Positions 48,601 to 58,948 of a stretch of DNA of 64,000 nucleotides are shown in pieces; positions within the stretch are counted from its first letter, which is position 1, and each line of letters begins with the position of its first letter. The translations under genes and the position numbers were made by a program. This DNA comes from Rhodocollybia butyracea (lineage: Eukaryota > Basidiomycota > Agaricomycetes > Agaricales > Omphalotaceae). The notes under the pieces are model-generated. The model saw only the letters and a list, made by a program, of their open reading frames with translations, was not told the DNA's origin and made no database searches. The stretch covers positions 1-64,000 of the forward strand of contig JADNRY010000134.1 in NCBI GenBank assembly GCA_015501585.1. The letters are read 5' to 3'.

Positions 48601-49214
48601 GAAGCATGTGATGCCCCTTAGACATGCTTGCGAAATGGCGCTTCTGAGGTGCGACGCCAGTTAGGTGGCTGTTCAACTTCCAAAGAGATTGGATGACTGG
48701 ACAGACGTGAGATGCTCATATGGGTTGTTGTGCGGAACTCCGGGTACGCTATTGACTGGAGAGCTAAACATTTCGCGAAGCATAGTTCCACAGGAAAAAT
48801 GATCTATTCTCATCGTTCATAAGGGGTAGACGGTGAGAAATCAGTTGGAAAGGTGTTTTCTACGCTACTGGAAAAGACTACGAATAATCGTCAGTTAAGA
48901 TTCTTTATCATGAGGATTTACGCTTACCATCGCTCATCTTTTGTTGACCCAAATCAAGCCGGTTAAAATCCATTTCCCCGCAGCAACTTGATTTCACGTT
49001 CTCGCAGCAGTCAAACCACAATCCAGCATCCAAACGTATACGTGCCCTGAAGACCGCACCGATGGACTGCTAGCTTGGTGAAAATTTGTAGCGAGCGCCT
49101 TCCGAAGCTGCTCATATCTGAGATCTCGTCATTACCGCGAATCACTGGAGATGGTCAGAGTTGAGTTCGACAATGTTCCCGAGTCCGAACCTTAGCCACC
49201 AGCCAAAAAGCCGG

Positions 49215-49545
49215 AATGTTTACTGTCGATCATTGTACGAGTGCGAACAAGAGAGAATGTCGTCAGTTCTGGTACTGGGACTGTTGTCGTCGAATCGAGG
49301 TAGGTTTGAGCTCAGCAACAGCAATATGGGCGCTGTTGTTATTAGAAAGTTACTGTTGAGATAACTGAAAGGATTATTAGAAGCGGAGTTCATGCTGTCG
49401 ATCATTTGGACGAGTAGTGAACGAGAGGGAATGACAGTCAGCGCCGGTATTAGTGGCTTTGCCATCGAAAGTGGGTTCGAGTCTAAGCCAGCAGTGATAA
49501 GTTCGCTTCGTTATCAAAGAGTTACGATTACTGACCAGATAGTTC
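49215..49545. repeat. Imperfect ~170-bp tandem duplication
   Basis: Unit 1 (about 49222-49370) and unit 2 (about 49392-49545) share CTGTCGATCAT, ACGAGAGGGAATG or CAAGAGAGAATG, CATCGAAAG or CGTCGAATCGAG, and AGTTACTG or AGTTACGATTACTG. A minus-strand frame runs through both but is not recognised. The following 49546-50494 holds no supported gene. Confidence 0.5.
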
Positions 49546-50494
49546 CCATCCATCTATTTCTCTTTATTTGACTGTGTGGCCTCGACACTCCATTCCATCT
49601 ATATTCCATTCTTTTGTTGATAGCGGATTTTCTTTTCGGCGGTAGGGGTTTGTTGCAAGGTTAGCGTAAAGATTACTGTTTCAGCCTGAGAATCGACAGC
49701 ATGAAGAAGTTGGAAAATGCAAAGGAACCAGAAACGTTGTCGTAAGAGTGGAAGAGTGAGGTTTGGGATCGTAAGACGGTGGCGGTATAGGTGAGATTGG
49801 GAATGCAGACAGAGGGTATTGGTGCTTTAGAATCACCACATCGGACAGAAGCGATGTCGATGAATCTCTCTGCCTACAGTCAGCAGCGTTCTTTAAGAAG
49901 AACAACTGGGAAGTTTCTGTACAACGAACGTCAATAAAAATCTCAAAATGAAGAATCATTGAACTCACCATACTCGGCGATATATGCCGCAAGAACTTAG
50001 AAGACTCCAAATTTCACAACGATTGAAATTCGTGCTATCTGGCGGTCCGAGTTTTGCCCAACGCTCTCTGAGCTTGCGAAGAATTCTTCCTGCGTTGCTT
50101 TGAGGTACTGCACAGCAGAGTGATGAGCAGCGCCTACCTTTTCTAGTCAACTCCCAACGTGTAACTTTTGGCAGTCGAGTGTTCACTGTTCATCGACATG
50201 GGCTGTGTCTTAGTCTGTGTCATGGGTATCACACGTGATCGATAAGCGCTTGATCGCGTTAGACTGGTCACTGAGTCTGGTGTAACGTAATCTACGTTAT
50301 TCACATTGAACGCGTAGCACTGTACAAGCTTCAAGTACGACACAGCCTGAGTGGAAAGAGTGTAGCAGCCACCCAGACCGTTTTGTGCAAGACCATCCCT
50401 CATGAGAGCTCATGGAGCTATAGCCTCAAATTCAGTCAACATCACCTAGCATCACCTATAGGCCAGTGCCTGTACTACAGGAGGATTCCAATGT

Positions 50495-50610
50495 CTGGCC
50501 CTATTTGCACCATCCCTCAACGACGTCGACTTCTCCACGCGGTTTTTTACGGTGCTTGTGAGACGGAAGACTAGTGGGCGATTACTTGTTTTTGTGGTAT
50601 AAGGAGTTCC
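50495..50610 (+). pseudogene. Relic of the 3' end of a DUF4470 gene
   Basis: One frame reads LFAPSLNDVDFSTRFF, close to LFAASLNEVDFSARFLEF at the end of the MYND-DUF4470 gene (35787-35862). The 3' flank also matches loosely (GGAAGACTAGT, then TTTTTGT). Nothing upstream could be aligned, so this is a short fragment left from a lost paralogue. Confidence 0.6.
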
Positions 50611-51683
50611 ACGATGTATCGATTAAGCTGCCCGTCACACAACGAACGGTTTCACCTGACTGAGATGCTTGACAAAATCATGACTTTCAAATCGCCCAGC
50701 CTGCATACAAAGCTCTGCAGAACCATACATACAGTCTAATACAAATACTAGACAATTTTGTACGGAGGTATGAACGGATTCATCACCTGTCTTCGCGCCC
50801 TTTTCCTACATACCACGTCCATGAGTCGAACCACTTAACATAGGGGGTGAATAATAAACTGACCTATCAACTTGGTCGACCTCCCCGACTTCCGCTCGGC
50901 TTTCAACCTGTCCCACTGAGTCAATACCAACGACTCGTTCTGCTAGTGGATGGTCGGGAACCTGGTTGGGATGTGCTAACAAAGACATGGAGGCCTGTGT
51001 GCATGAAAGCAGCGAACCCAGCTATTAGATTATACAAATCATCGAAAGAATCAAACTACTGACCGCCTCGGGATTGGCATACACGCGACCCAGCCTACAA
51101 AGAGGCTAAGCCATACGAGAACAATCCACTGAACGAATCTGAACATCGACTTTGTTGTTTGCGATTGAAAACAGTGTAACAGTGTACGTTGTGGTAGAAC
51201 CAGTACCGGTACGTACGCAGTGCGAATAAGGATGAAAAGAATACGGACGAAAAATGAAGCACTGCTCGTATAGAAAGCGAGATGAATGAAGAGGAAGAAG
51301 GGGCTGGATCAACCAAGGAAAGAAGAGAAGGTTCGAAGTACAGCGGTTGCTGCCCTTTTATCCTACTTGAATTACGGAAATCATCACGGGGGCGTTTGAA
51401 GTAAATCCTCAAATCTATTATCATTGAGCATCAGTACTGAATCAGTGCTCAGGCTCGCTGTAGAGCAATAGACTTACTCTGGTCTCTTGCCAACAGGCTT
51501 CTTCAGAATCTTCAGGCGTCTCCAACCTACCTTGAATACCCTGAGCGACGAGCGTGGTAGCTGGCATACACTAGCGCAGATTGACGGGTAGTATGAGTGA
51601 CCATGGTGATTGGTGGAGAGGAGGAATTTATGGTTGTCTGGGGAGTGGGAGAGTGTGAGGTGAACTTTAACTTCGCTCAAGGA
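50611..51683. other. No gene seen
   Basis: Short open frames only. No motif or splice continuity. Confidence 0.4.
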
Positions 51684-51818
51684 TCAGACTTCGAAGACCT
51701 TGCTGTACAATGGCGTGATCGGGGAGACGATAAAGTTTGAAGTGGCCGTACACCTGGCCATCGAGAGCGTGAAAGATACTGAGACAAAAAGTGCGATTTG
51801 CCTCATTGCTACAGCCAT
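51684..51818 (-). CDS. Possible small secreted peptide, 44 aa
   Basis: A short frame with a hydrophobic, signal-like N-terminus (MRQIALFVSVSFTLSMARC) ends at a TGA at 51684. A GCAAG-GTCTTC donor near its end could extend it into another exon. There is no family match, and it could be chance. Confidence 0.25.
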   Translation of the reverse strand: MAVAMRQIALFVSVSFTLSMARCTATSNFIVSPITPLYSKVFEV

Positions 51819-52850
51819 GTTCTTCACAAGTTTTGGTCTGCTTGAGGTCTAGAAATTGTTGCGGTAAACCCTTAAGCCTTCTCACGTCGCGTCTGCAACA
51901 TGATGAAACGTTTTCTCGTGCCTTAAAAGATCTGCTTAGATTCTATCATTCACTTCGCATGTGGCTCTCGATAGTCATAGTTGGTCGTCGTCACTGTTGT
52001 TGAAGTTCTCTATCCATCGGGGAAACATGTACTGGAAATCAAGTAGTATGTTGGAGTGAGTGGCTACAGATATTTGATTTCAGACAAAATCTCACCTCAA
52101 AACAGATTTACCTCGATCTGATGAAGCGGGTGTAGCGAAAAGACTGAAGAGTGTCGCGAGAGACAAACCGACTTGGTTTACCTACCGTCATTGCCAGTTT
52201 GACATTCGACGGCTAGCTCCGTGTCCGAGAACTTTTAGCGAGGAGATGGCGACAGCCAAGTCTTTGGAATGTCGTGGTGAGAAGGAAAGATCGACCATAA
52301 TCATAGAGAACCATGGTTTACGCGTTACGGTTCATGTAATTGGGGATATTCGCGCCAACGCGCCTCTTCTAGCTCGTTGTGTAGCGCGCAAAGCTCGCGA
52401 GATGTTATATTTCATAGCGTTACCCTACATGTAACCTCAGATTAGACAGCACAGTTGTAGGTTTTTACAGTCGAAAAGTTCTTTTTGAAAGCCGTCTCTC
52501 GCCAGCCGCAAATTACTGAAGAGGAACGAAAACGCACCAAAACCATGTCAAACGGTCTCCGTTGCGCGAATCCTGAACACATCCACTGTCAAACTTCTAT
52601 TCTGTGCGATGTCCTCCGGATGCCCGTATTTTCTAGTATTATCACAGCCAACTCCTAATCCACCAAATCTGAACGTTACACCGTTAGACCTTTAAGCTTT
52701 AGGTGCCACAGCTCATGATGTGGCTTTCCAGTACATTGACGAGAGAGCTAGCCACAAGTCTTGAGCGCTTGAGCTTGAGCGCCGAATCTTGAGTAGAAAT
52801 CGAGTTGTCGAAACATGAATGCATGATTTGCGGCGAGGAATTAGGACATG
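51819..52850. other. No gene seen
   Basis: An open frame at 52246-52434 (plus) starts MATAKSLECRGEKERS but has no recognised domain. Nothing else is supported. Confidence 0.35.
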
Positions 52851-53629
52851 GATGAGGGTCTCTGAATAGATTCTCAATCTTGCGGATAGTTTCAGCCTGA
52901 AACGCGTCAGTCAAACATGTCAGAAGAATCGAAAAAGCGAATTACACACCATCGAAAAGCAAGTTCATCTCGAAAGATCTTTTACATTGCGAACAACGAA
53001 TGGCTTATGCGCCAATTCGCGCAGCTACTTCCATTCGGCGAGAAGAAGAAATGTGTTTGGCGTCGGCGATACTTGGGACAGAGTCGTTTCAAGAAGAGAG
53101 CTTGAAGAACCACCGAAATAGCGCCGGCCTCGGCCCGCATGTTGCCTGGCTTGGGTATTCGACTGCCCGCGCTTCCTGGAACGCTCAGATTTGTTAAAAG
53201 AGTCAGCCTTACGGTGAAGACCTGACACGAATACAGTGGACTTTAGTGAACTGCCAGCACAATGGAGTCAAGTGGTCCCACAGCACCGATTCCTCCAACT
53301 AGAGGCAGCATCTCAAGAGGGCTTGCCAGTCCGATTCGGTCACCGGTGCAAGTTCGAAACAACATACTCAGGGTCCAATTTCAAAATTTCTCTAGATCTT
53401 TGAAATTTGCTCAAACTTACCGCCTGCGGTTACCGCCCTTGCCTAGTCCTTACCAGGCCTTACCCTTGCCAGCCCTTGCCTCCTCGCCTCCGAATCGATC
53501 ACCCCGCCCCACGGCTGCCGTGGTTAAGGTATGATGATCTACTTATGATCAATCAAAAAACACATATACTTAAAGATGGGTTTCGCCAAGGTTAAGTTTG
53601 GCTCCTTGAGGTTCACTGGCGCTGGTTCG

Positions 53630-53686
53630 GTAGGCTTCCCTCTGTCCCTCTAGTAGACCTCCGTTATGACTAACTTATGCCTTCAG
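53630..53686 (+). promoter_or_regulatory. Conserved 5'-UTR intron, copy 3
   Basis: The leader GAGGTTCACTGGCGCTGGTTCG precedes a 57-nt GT-AG intron with GACTAACTTATG before CTTCAG. The next exon starts CTCAACCTCTAGAAACTC. The upstream TATA-like sequence (CATATACTTAAA near 53562) is weaker than in copies 1, 2 and 5. Confidence 0.6.
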
Positions 53687-53829
53687 CTCAACCTCTAGAA
53701 ACTCATACTAAGACTTGACGTCAACAGGGTCCGAAACTGATACTCATATATTGCCCCAACCTTTATCATACTTTAAGCTCGTGTCAAATCTTCAGTTGGA
53801 CTTCCCGCTACACTCCCAAACCAACAGTC

Positions 53830-54542
53830 ATGGCCCCAATACAGATTCTGCTCACTTTGTTGTGGGTGTCGGCCAGCTTTCTCGCTACTGCCTCTCTTCC
53901 TACAGATGCCAGCGCCGATGATCTCGCAGGGATGACTAGGATTGTTGGAAATAGACGAGCTCTCCGTTGTTTCTTCCGATGTCCTTTGGGCAAGAAGGTC
54001 ACACCAAACTCAGCGGCCCAAGGTATGTTTGCTCATCTAAGTTTTACTTACTGAGATACTTAATCCGAAGCATGTCTTTTCAAGCAACACACTTAATCGA
54101 AGTTCCACTTCATCTCTGGATTTCCAAAGAGGGCACGGACGATGAACACTGGTCGCTCGTAATCAATTCCAAAGAAATCTTTCACGCTATCAATTTTCGC
54201 TCTACACCGTCCTTGCCATACCCAACCAATCCTGGATTTCTGGTAGTCGAAAATATTCCCTTCACAGGATCGACTCAAACACCAGGTCGAAACCTTATTG
54301 ATCTTGGCAAAGCGAAGTTCAAAACCGAGGAAGAGATGACTGCTGCCTTCTCTCAGCTGGCGAAGATCGGCATGCCTCATAAGGCCCACGTAGTTGGAGG
54401 AAACTGCATGGACTATGTAAAAATGGCATTAGAGAAACTCGTGGAGAAAGATCACATCTTAAATATACCACCTATTTTTAGGAATATCTACGACGAGAGA
54501 TACACAAAGGTCCGACAAAGGATTTACGAGGATAATGAATAG
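53830..54542 (+). CDS. Secreted permuted papain-like protein, copy 3, 216 aa
   Basis: Exons 53830-54022 and 54085-54542 (62-nt intron) sum to 651 nt. The signal peptide is MAPIQILLTLLWVSASFLAT. The linker carries NRRAL and a Cys-containing basic stretch (RCFFRCPLGKK) not seen in the other copies. The domain keeps VPLHLWI, His-Trp in DDEHWSLVIN, and the Cys core VGGNCMDYVKMALEKL, followed by HILNIPPIFRNIYDERY. It is intact. The family fold and function are as argued for copy 2. The odd acceptor (CAAG rather than GCAG) still keeps frame. Confidence 0.75.
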
Positions 54543-55841
54543 AACTTCCTAGGTACCGCGGTTGGTCCTCGTTTACGAGAATCATTACATAGCCTCCTAC
54601 CCTCTCCGGGCTTGTGGCAGTCCACAATAATATATCCTGGTCTACATTCTTGGCTTATGTCCACAAGCTTGTTCAGGCGTCTCGAACCCTACTTTAATAA
54701 ACCAGCTTCGATTGCTGACCTACAGTAGCCCGTTCATTGGAAAGTAAATCTGGCCATAGCGAGCCTGGAATTTCTAGTGTTCAACAAGTGGTGTGAGTGG
54801 GCGCCCGGCGTCTCTGAATAGATGCTCAATCTTGCGGATAGTCTCAGCCTGTAAGGTGTCAGTCAAAGAATCGAAAAAGCGAATTACGCACCGTCGAAAG
54901 TCCATCTCGAAACATCATCTACATCCTGAACGACGAATGGCCTAGGCGCCAGTTTGCGTAGCTACTTCTTCGGCGAGAAGAAGGAATGCGTTTGGTTGGC
55001 GATACCTCGGACAGAGTCGTTTCAAGAGAAGACGAAATCACGCCAGCCTCGGCCCACATATTGCTGAGCAATAATATGCTTAAGAATGGAGGAATGGAAA
55101 GTCCTCAGACTTGAAAGGTACTAGTATGCCACGCGCTCCTTCAAACATTCAGATTAAAGGAGAGCCAGCTCGCGGTGAAGACCAGACTCGGATACGGTCA
55201 GAGGTCAGAATTGGTGACTCAAAGTTGGTGAACTGGCACAGCTGAATCAAGTGGTCGCACGAGAGGCAGCCTGAGGCAGCATCCTTGAGGGGCGTCAGAG
55301 GGGCGCCGCCTCTCGATCCAACTGTGAGCTTGCCAGTCCGATTTCGTGGATCTGAAACAGACCGTAGATAGATAGAAAAACACGGCCAGACAGTACATAA
55401 ACTGCCTGCGGCCCCATAAAGAAACGGGAGCTCAACTCCTGAAGTCAGGTAGACTGCCAGGCTGGGACAGGTATGGTAGCAGGCCTCTAAAGCAAAATAA
55501 AGCTAGCTTAGTACCTGATCACATAGGCCGCGCGAGGGGAGGCAGCATCCTTGGGGGGCGCAAGAGGGGCTTGCAGTGGGCTTGCCAGTCCGATTCAGCC
55601 ACCGGTGCAAGTTTGAAACAACATATACTCAGGGTCCGGTTTCATGATTTCTCAAGATCTTTGAAATTTGCTCGAACTTACCGCCCTTGTTGGCCCTTGC
55701 CCAGCCTTGGCTCTTCTTGCCTCCTCGCCTCCGAATCAATCACCTGCCCCATGAGGCCCCACGGCTGCCATAGATAAGGTATGATTGATCACGAAAAAGA
55801 TAGGTTTCGCTCCTCAAGGTTCACTGCCAAGCGCTGGTTCG

Positions 55842-55902
55842 GTAGGCTTCCCTCTGTCCCTCTAGTAGACTTCCGTTATGACTAACTTATGTATGCCTTC
55901 AG
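55842..55902 (+). promoter_or_regulatory. Conserved 5'-UTR intron, copy 4
   Basis: This 61-nt intron follows GCGCTGGTTCG and matches copy 3 closely (CTTCCCTCTGTCCCTCTAG, then GACTAACTTATG). The exon after it begins CTCAACCTCTAGAAACTT. Confidence 0.6.
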
Positions 55903-56054
55903 CTCAACCTCTAGAAACTTATACCCATCATCAAACGGATCCAATACTTACATCTTGCTTCTCTACCTTTTGCGATAGTATGTGTCATGGGCTCGTGTTG
56001 GATTTCTAGTTGGACTTATTCCGATTCCATAGATACACCCCCGAACCAACAGCC

Positions 56055-56803
56055 ATGGCCCCAATACAGATTCTTCTTACTTTGTTGTGGGTGTCGGCCA
56101 GCTTTCTCACTACTATCGCCTCTCCTTTGATGATTCCTGTCGACGTCGGCGCCGATGATCTGACAGGGATGACTAGGATTGTTTACAATAGACAAGCTTT
56201 TGTTAGGAGGACCAATCCAAAGCCAGTGTCCAAAGGTATGTTTGCTCCATCTTCGTACCTACTGGGATACGCTGATGCGCGTCCGTTTAAGTGGCAGCAA
56301 AACCACTCAAGGCTCCAGTTCAGCTCTGGATTAGGGACAAAGGCCTGGATGTTGAACACTGGTCGCTCGTAATCGGTTCTGACGTCTTTGAAGCTGTTAA
56401 CCCGCCAGGCGAAGTCGCCGACGATGAACCTCCGCCACATCTGATACCTAGAACATTTCCCTACCACCCGAAACCGGAATCTGACTCGAAGCTTATAGAT
56501 CTTCATTGCATAGCGAAATTCAATACCAAGGAAGAGATGGATGATACCTTCTCTCAGCTGGAAAAAATTCGCATGACTCTTAGGCCAACTCAGGTTGGGG
56601 GAAATTGCATTGACTATATAAAAATGGCGTTGAGGGTGCTCCAGAAGCGAAAGCACATCAGAAGGATACCAGCTATTTTTTGGAAACTCTACAATAAAAA
56701 TTACAAGGAGGTCCGAAAATTAACTTGGGGGGGCGTTTGGCCGCAGGATGACGACGACGTAGTTCCAGAGAAAGAAAGGGCTGGTTCAACCAAGGAAAAA
56801 TAA
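56055..56803 (+). CDS. Secreted permuted papain-like protein, copy 4, 228 aa
   Basis: Exons 56055-56235 and 56298-56803 (62-nt intron) sum to 687 nt. The signal peptide is MAPIQILLTLLWVSASFLTT, nearly identical to copy 3. The linker ends FVRRTNPKP with a dibasic site. The domain has APVQLWI, His-Trp in DVEHWSLVIG, a longer loop (PPGEVADDEPPPHLIPR), and the Cys core VGGNCIDYIKMAL. The C-terminal tail (KERAGSTKEK) is extended relative to copies 2 and 3. It is intact. The closest relative in the window is copy 3 for the signal peptide and promoter, and copy 2 for parts of the domain. Confidence 0.75.
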
Positions 56804-57397
56804 AAGACCCTTAGTACAGTGCTTGCTCCCCTTTTGTTCTACGTGATCTTCTGTTACGGGAATCTTAGTATAAGAAGAACTGAGGCGCAATCGTAGGACA
56901 AAATAAAGGAAGTGAAATACGTGAGATAGAGACGGGAAAACGAGGTGGGTCAAATTACATACTCACTTCGGGTTCAAACACCATTTGCAGGCCAACGGGC
57001 TAAATATTTAATTAAATAAAAACAAGGTTACCCATGAAGTTATTTAAAAAACGGGCCCTGCAATGGAAGAACACCTGAGGCGAAGAAGGTAAGAGACAAA
57101 TGCCAGATTCAATCGGGTTCAGACTGTGTTCAGACTGTATATTTGAGGGTTCCTCCCTGTTCCTCCGCGAGCAAGACTGGAAGGAAAAACAGGGAAAAAC
57201 GGGTCCGATTGAGATTTATTTGAATAGGTGGAGACCAAACTGGCAATGCAAGTCTACGCGAGCTGTCTCTAACTACTCTAAGTAGCTGTCTCTAGTATTT
57301 TACCGCCACCTCATCAATCAATGATCATCCTGCATACATATATGCATCCAGGGACTATCCAGGGCTGCCACGGCCCGCGAGTTTAATCACGAAAACA

Positions 57398-57508
57398 TAT
57401 AAATATGCGTTTTTGTGAAGGTTTCGCTCCCTAAGGTTCACTGGCGCTGGTTCGGTAGGTTTTTCTCGTGGACCTCCTTTATGACTACTTAGTAACTTAT
57501 GCCTCCAG
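57398..57508 (+). promoter_or_regulatory. TATA box and conserved 5'-UTR intron of copy 5
   Basis: TATAAATA lies at 57398-57405. The leader AAGGTTCACTGGCGCTGGTTCG is followed by a 54-nt intron at 57455-57508. The promoter region is well preserved even though the gene it serves is broken. Confidence 0.6.
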
Positions 57509-57670
57509 CTCAACCTCTGGAAACTCTCATACTACCCAACATCAAAACGGATCTGATACTTATATCTTGCTCCTCTCTCAACCTTTCGCGATCGTACGTA
57601 TGACAACCCCGTGTCGAATTTCTAGTTGTACTTATTCCGATTCCATAGATACACCCCCAAACGAACAACG

Positions 57671-58440
57671 ATGCTCCCAATACATATTCTGCTCACTTTG
57701 TTATCAGTGTCGGCCAGCTTTCTCGCTACTATTGCCTCTCCCTTGAAGATTCCTGTTGACGTCGGCCACAATGATCCGGCAGGGATTACTAAGATTGAAG
57801 ATAGACACGCTTTCGGTAGGAGGACCAATACACAACCGGCGCCAAGGCAAGGCCAAGGTATGTTTGCTCATCTTTTCGCCTTCAAGAAAAAGTACCAAGG
57901 CTAGTAGTTCCAGTTAATCTCCTGATTTCGGCAAAGGGTATGGGTCATGAATCCTGGTCGCTCCTAATTGCTCTAAAGACAGTGGTTATAGCGGCTTTGA
58001 GGCTCGGTTTGCAATTCAGAACGCCGAGGAGCCTCTGGACTACCTTTGACTTGGAGAAGATCCGAGATATCGCAATTTGAAGCAATTTGGAGCAAACTCG
58101 AAGCAGATTCGAGCAGACTTGGAGCAGGAAACTCGCACTTATAGACCTTGGCAGTGTCTTTCAAAACCAGAAACGAGATGAAAGCTGTCTTCGTCAAGTT
58201 GAAAAAATTCGCTGAACATGACAAAAAGCCAACCGTCTGAGGTGGAGGAAATGACATGGACTGTGTAAGGAGGCACTGGAAGAGCTCATGTCGGACACAT
58301 CTACAATACCACAGGCATTTGAGACGAACTGGACGAGATTACGATGCAAGTCCGTAATTGACTTGGGGGGAGGAAGAAAAGGAGAAGGAGGAGAAGAAGG
58401 AGCCGAGTCACTGAGGAAGAAGCTAGAGCATCCTAAGTGC
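57671..58440 (+). pseudogene. Secreted permuted papain-like family, copy 5 (dead)
   Basis: The signal peptide (MLPIHILLTLLSVSASFLAT) and linker are intact. In exon 2 the His-Trp motif has become GHESWSLL. A short GGAGCA-rich expansion follows near 58080-58125, stops and frame changes appear, and the Cys core reads GGAGGAAATGACATGGAC, that is Gly-Gly-Asn-Asp, so the nucleophile position is lost. Regulatory sequence upstream is nearly perfect, which suggests recent death. Confidence 0.8.
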
Positions 58441-58948
58441 AGTGGTTGCTCTCCCGTACTCTTCTATTACACGAATCATTACATATTTCCTCCGTTAACT
58501 ACTTCTACAGTTCGAGGCTCGTATCCGCAATATATTTTACAGGCTTCACAGCACCCAGTCCTACTTCGATAAGCCAGCTTCAACGCTTGACCTACAACTA
58601 GCAACACACCCATTGGCCAATGGCATGTATAAGTCGCCGAGGGAACTTTCCAGAGTTTGTAAAGTGGGCAAGAGGCAGTCGAATTCCGAGAGCTCGATCG
58701 TGAACTTCAGCTTCACTCACAATACGCATGCGCGAGGGCTCGCCTTACGCCCGCACTCTCATTTGACCATTCAAAATGGATAATATATTACAACCGAGAT
58801 CCCTATTATCAGAAAAACCGAGGCGTAATCGTAGGGTCAAATAAAGGAAGCGGATGAGCCTAGTAATACCCATGAGATACAGACGAAATTCGGGGGCCAA
58901 AGTACTCACTTCCGTATTAAACACGACATCTGCGTACAAAAGGGTCAA

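Larger units (their letters stand above)
52850..58680 (+). repeat. Tandem array of secreted-family units (copies 3, 4, 5)
   Basis: Flanks repeat along with the genes. GTCTCTGAATAGAT...CTCAATCTTGCGGATAGT occurs at 52857 and 54811. TCACCGGTGCAAGTTCGAAACAACATA occurs near 53340 and, in a close form, near 55600. TTTGAAATTTGCTC follows at 53399 and 55659. The 3' flank of copy 3 (GAATCATTACATA near 54580, GACCTACA near 54718) matches that of copy 5 (58474 and 58589). A further block at about 56870-57000 is repeated at 58795-58930. The three genes are head to tail. Confidence 0.75.

Noticed and set aside
49470..49485. tRNA B-box-like GGTTCGAGTCT
   Set aside because: No A box or cloverleaf could be folded upstream.
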